Below, one piece after another: positions 5,762-5,841 of a stretch of 5,841 bases of DNA. The stretch comes from Gallionella sp. UBA6045 (GTDB lineage: Bacteria; Pseudomonadota; Gammaproteobacteria; Burkholderiales; Gallionellaceae), in the NCBI GenBank assembly GCA_002429165.1, contig DIYV01000189.1, positions 1-5,841 on the forward strand, in the 5' to 3' direction. Under the pieces are notes generated by a model, which searched no databases, was not told the origin of the DNA, and saw only the letters and a program-made list of their open reading frames with translations. A program made the position numbers and the translations under genes. Position 1 is the stretch's first letter; each line of letters starts with the position of its first letter.

Positions 5762-5841
5762 AATGCAGTATCAAAACAATCAGGGAGCCTCTTAAGATCG
5801 CACAGTAGATTTTAGAGGTTTCCGCGGGGAGTGACCGTGGC
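5762..5841. other. Intergenic tail after the RpfE-like gene
   Basis: These last 80 bases hold no recognisable complete gene. They contain a stem-loop (5788-5818). At the very end, a GGGGA (5826-5830) stands 6 bases before a GTG at 5837, which could be the ribosome site and start of the next gene. A TAGAAT at 5759-5764, overlapping the stop codon, resembles a -10 box, but I find no good -35 at 16-18 bases. Too little sequence remains to identify the next gene. Confidence 0.5.
5788..5818 (+). other. Imperfect stem-loop upstream of the next gene
   Basis: CCTCT (5788-5792) and AAGATC (5794-5799) pair with GATTTTAGAGG (5808-5818). This gives 11 pairs with one G-T wobble and one bulged T (5793), closed by the 8-base loop GCACAGTA. 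Only TTT follows the stem, before CCGCGG, so it is a poor intrinsic terminator. It could be a weak terminator behind the RpfE-like gene or a leader structure of the following gene. Pairing was done by hand. Confidence 0.45.

Noticed and set aside
1..5841. Searched for tRNA, rRNA, CRISPR repeats, insertion sequences, toxin-antitoxin or phage genes.
   Set aside because: None was seen: the window is filled by eight consecutive plus-strand genes with known family motifs, and the only spacer over 20 bases is at 5762-5841.

Overview
The window is one continuous plus-strand operon segment that encodes most of a biotin-independent malonate decarboxylase, followed by one chromosomal gene of poorly known function. 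G+C is high (roughly 60%). Coding density is very high: the only stretch without a gene longer than 20 bases is the last 80. The enzyme subtype, the gene order and the RpfE-like gene at the end suggest a proteobacterium, most likely a betaproteobacterium. The exact taxon cannot be fixed from this sequence.

Layout, all plus strand: the 3' end of mdcA (1-318); mdcC, the acyl-carrier subunit (332-649); mdcD (646-1545) and mdcE (1547-2248), the two decarboxylase subunits; mdcG (2241-2933) and mdcB (2930-3811), which attach and make the prosthetic group; mdcH, a malonyl-CoA transferase (3808-4731); an RpfE-type, 'cofactor-independent phosphoglycerate mutase-like' protein (4748-5761); then an 80-base intergenic tail with an imperfect stem-loop at 5788-5818.

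The mdc genes form one pathway. MdcB makes triphosphoribosyl-dephospho-CoA from ATP and dephospho-CoA. MdcG places it on a serine of MdcC (probably Ser28). MdcH can prime the carrier from malonyl-CoA. MdcA exchanges the acetyl group on the carrier for malonate. MdcD/MdcE decarboxylate malonyl-S-carrier back to acetyl-S-carrier, releasing CO2. No biotin protein or membrane decarboxylase gene is seen, so this is the soluble Mdc type and not the sodium-pumping Mad type. From mdcC to mdcH the genes overlap or lie 1 base apart, which points to one coupled transcript. The promoter, any regulator and any malonate transporter must lie upstream of the window or elsewhere.

This is a known system, not a new one. 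The points that merit a second look are the RpfE-like gene directly behind the operon, the stem-loop before the next gene, an apparent substitution of a usually conserved Asn in MdcH, and the GTG start of mdcG inside mdcE.
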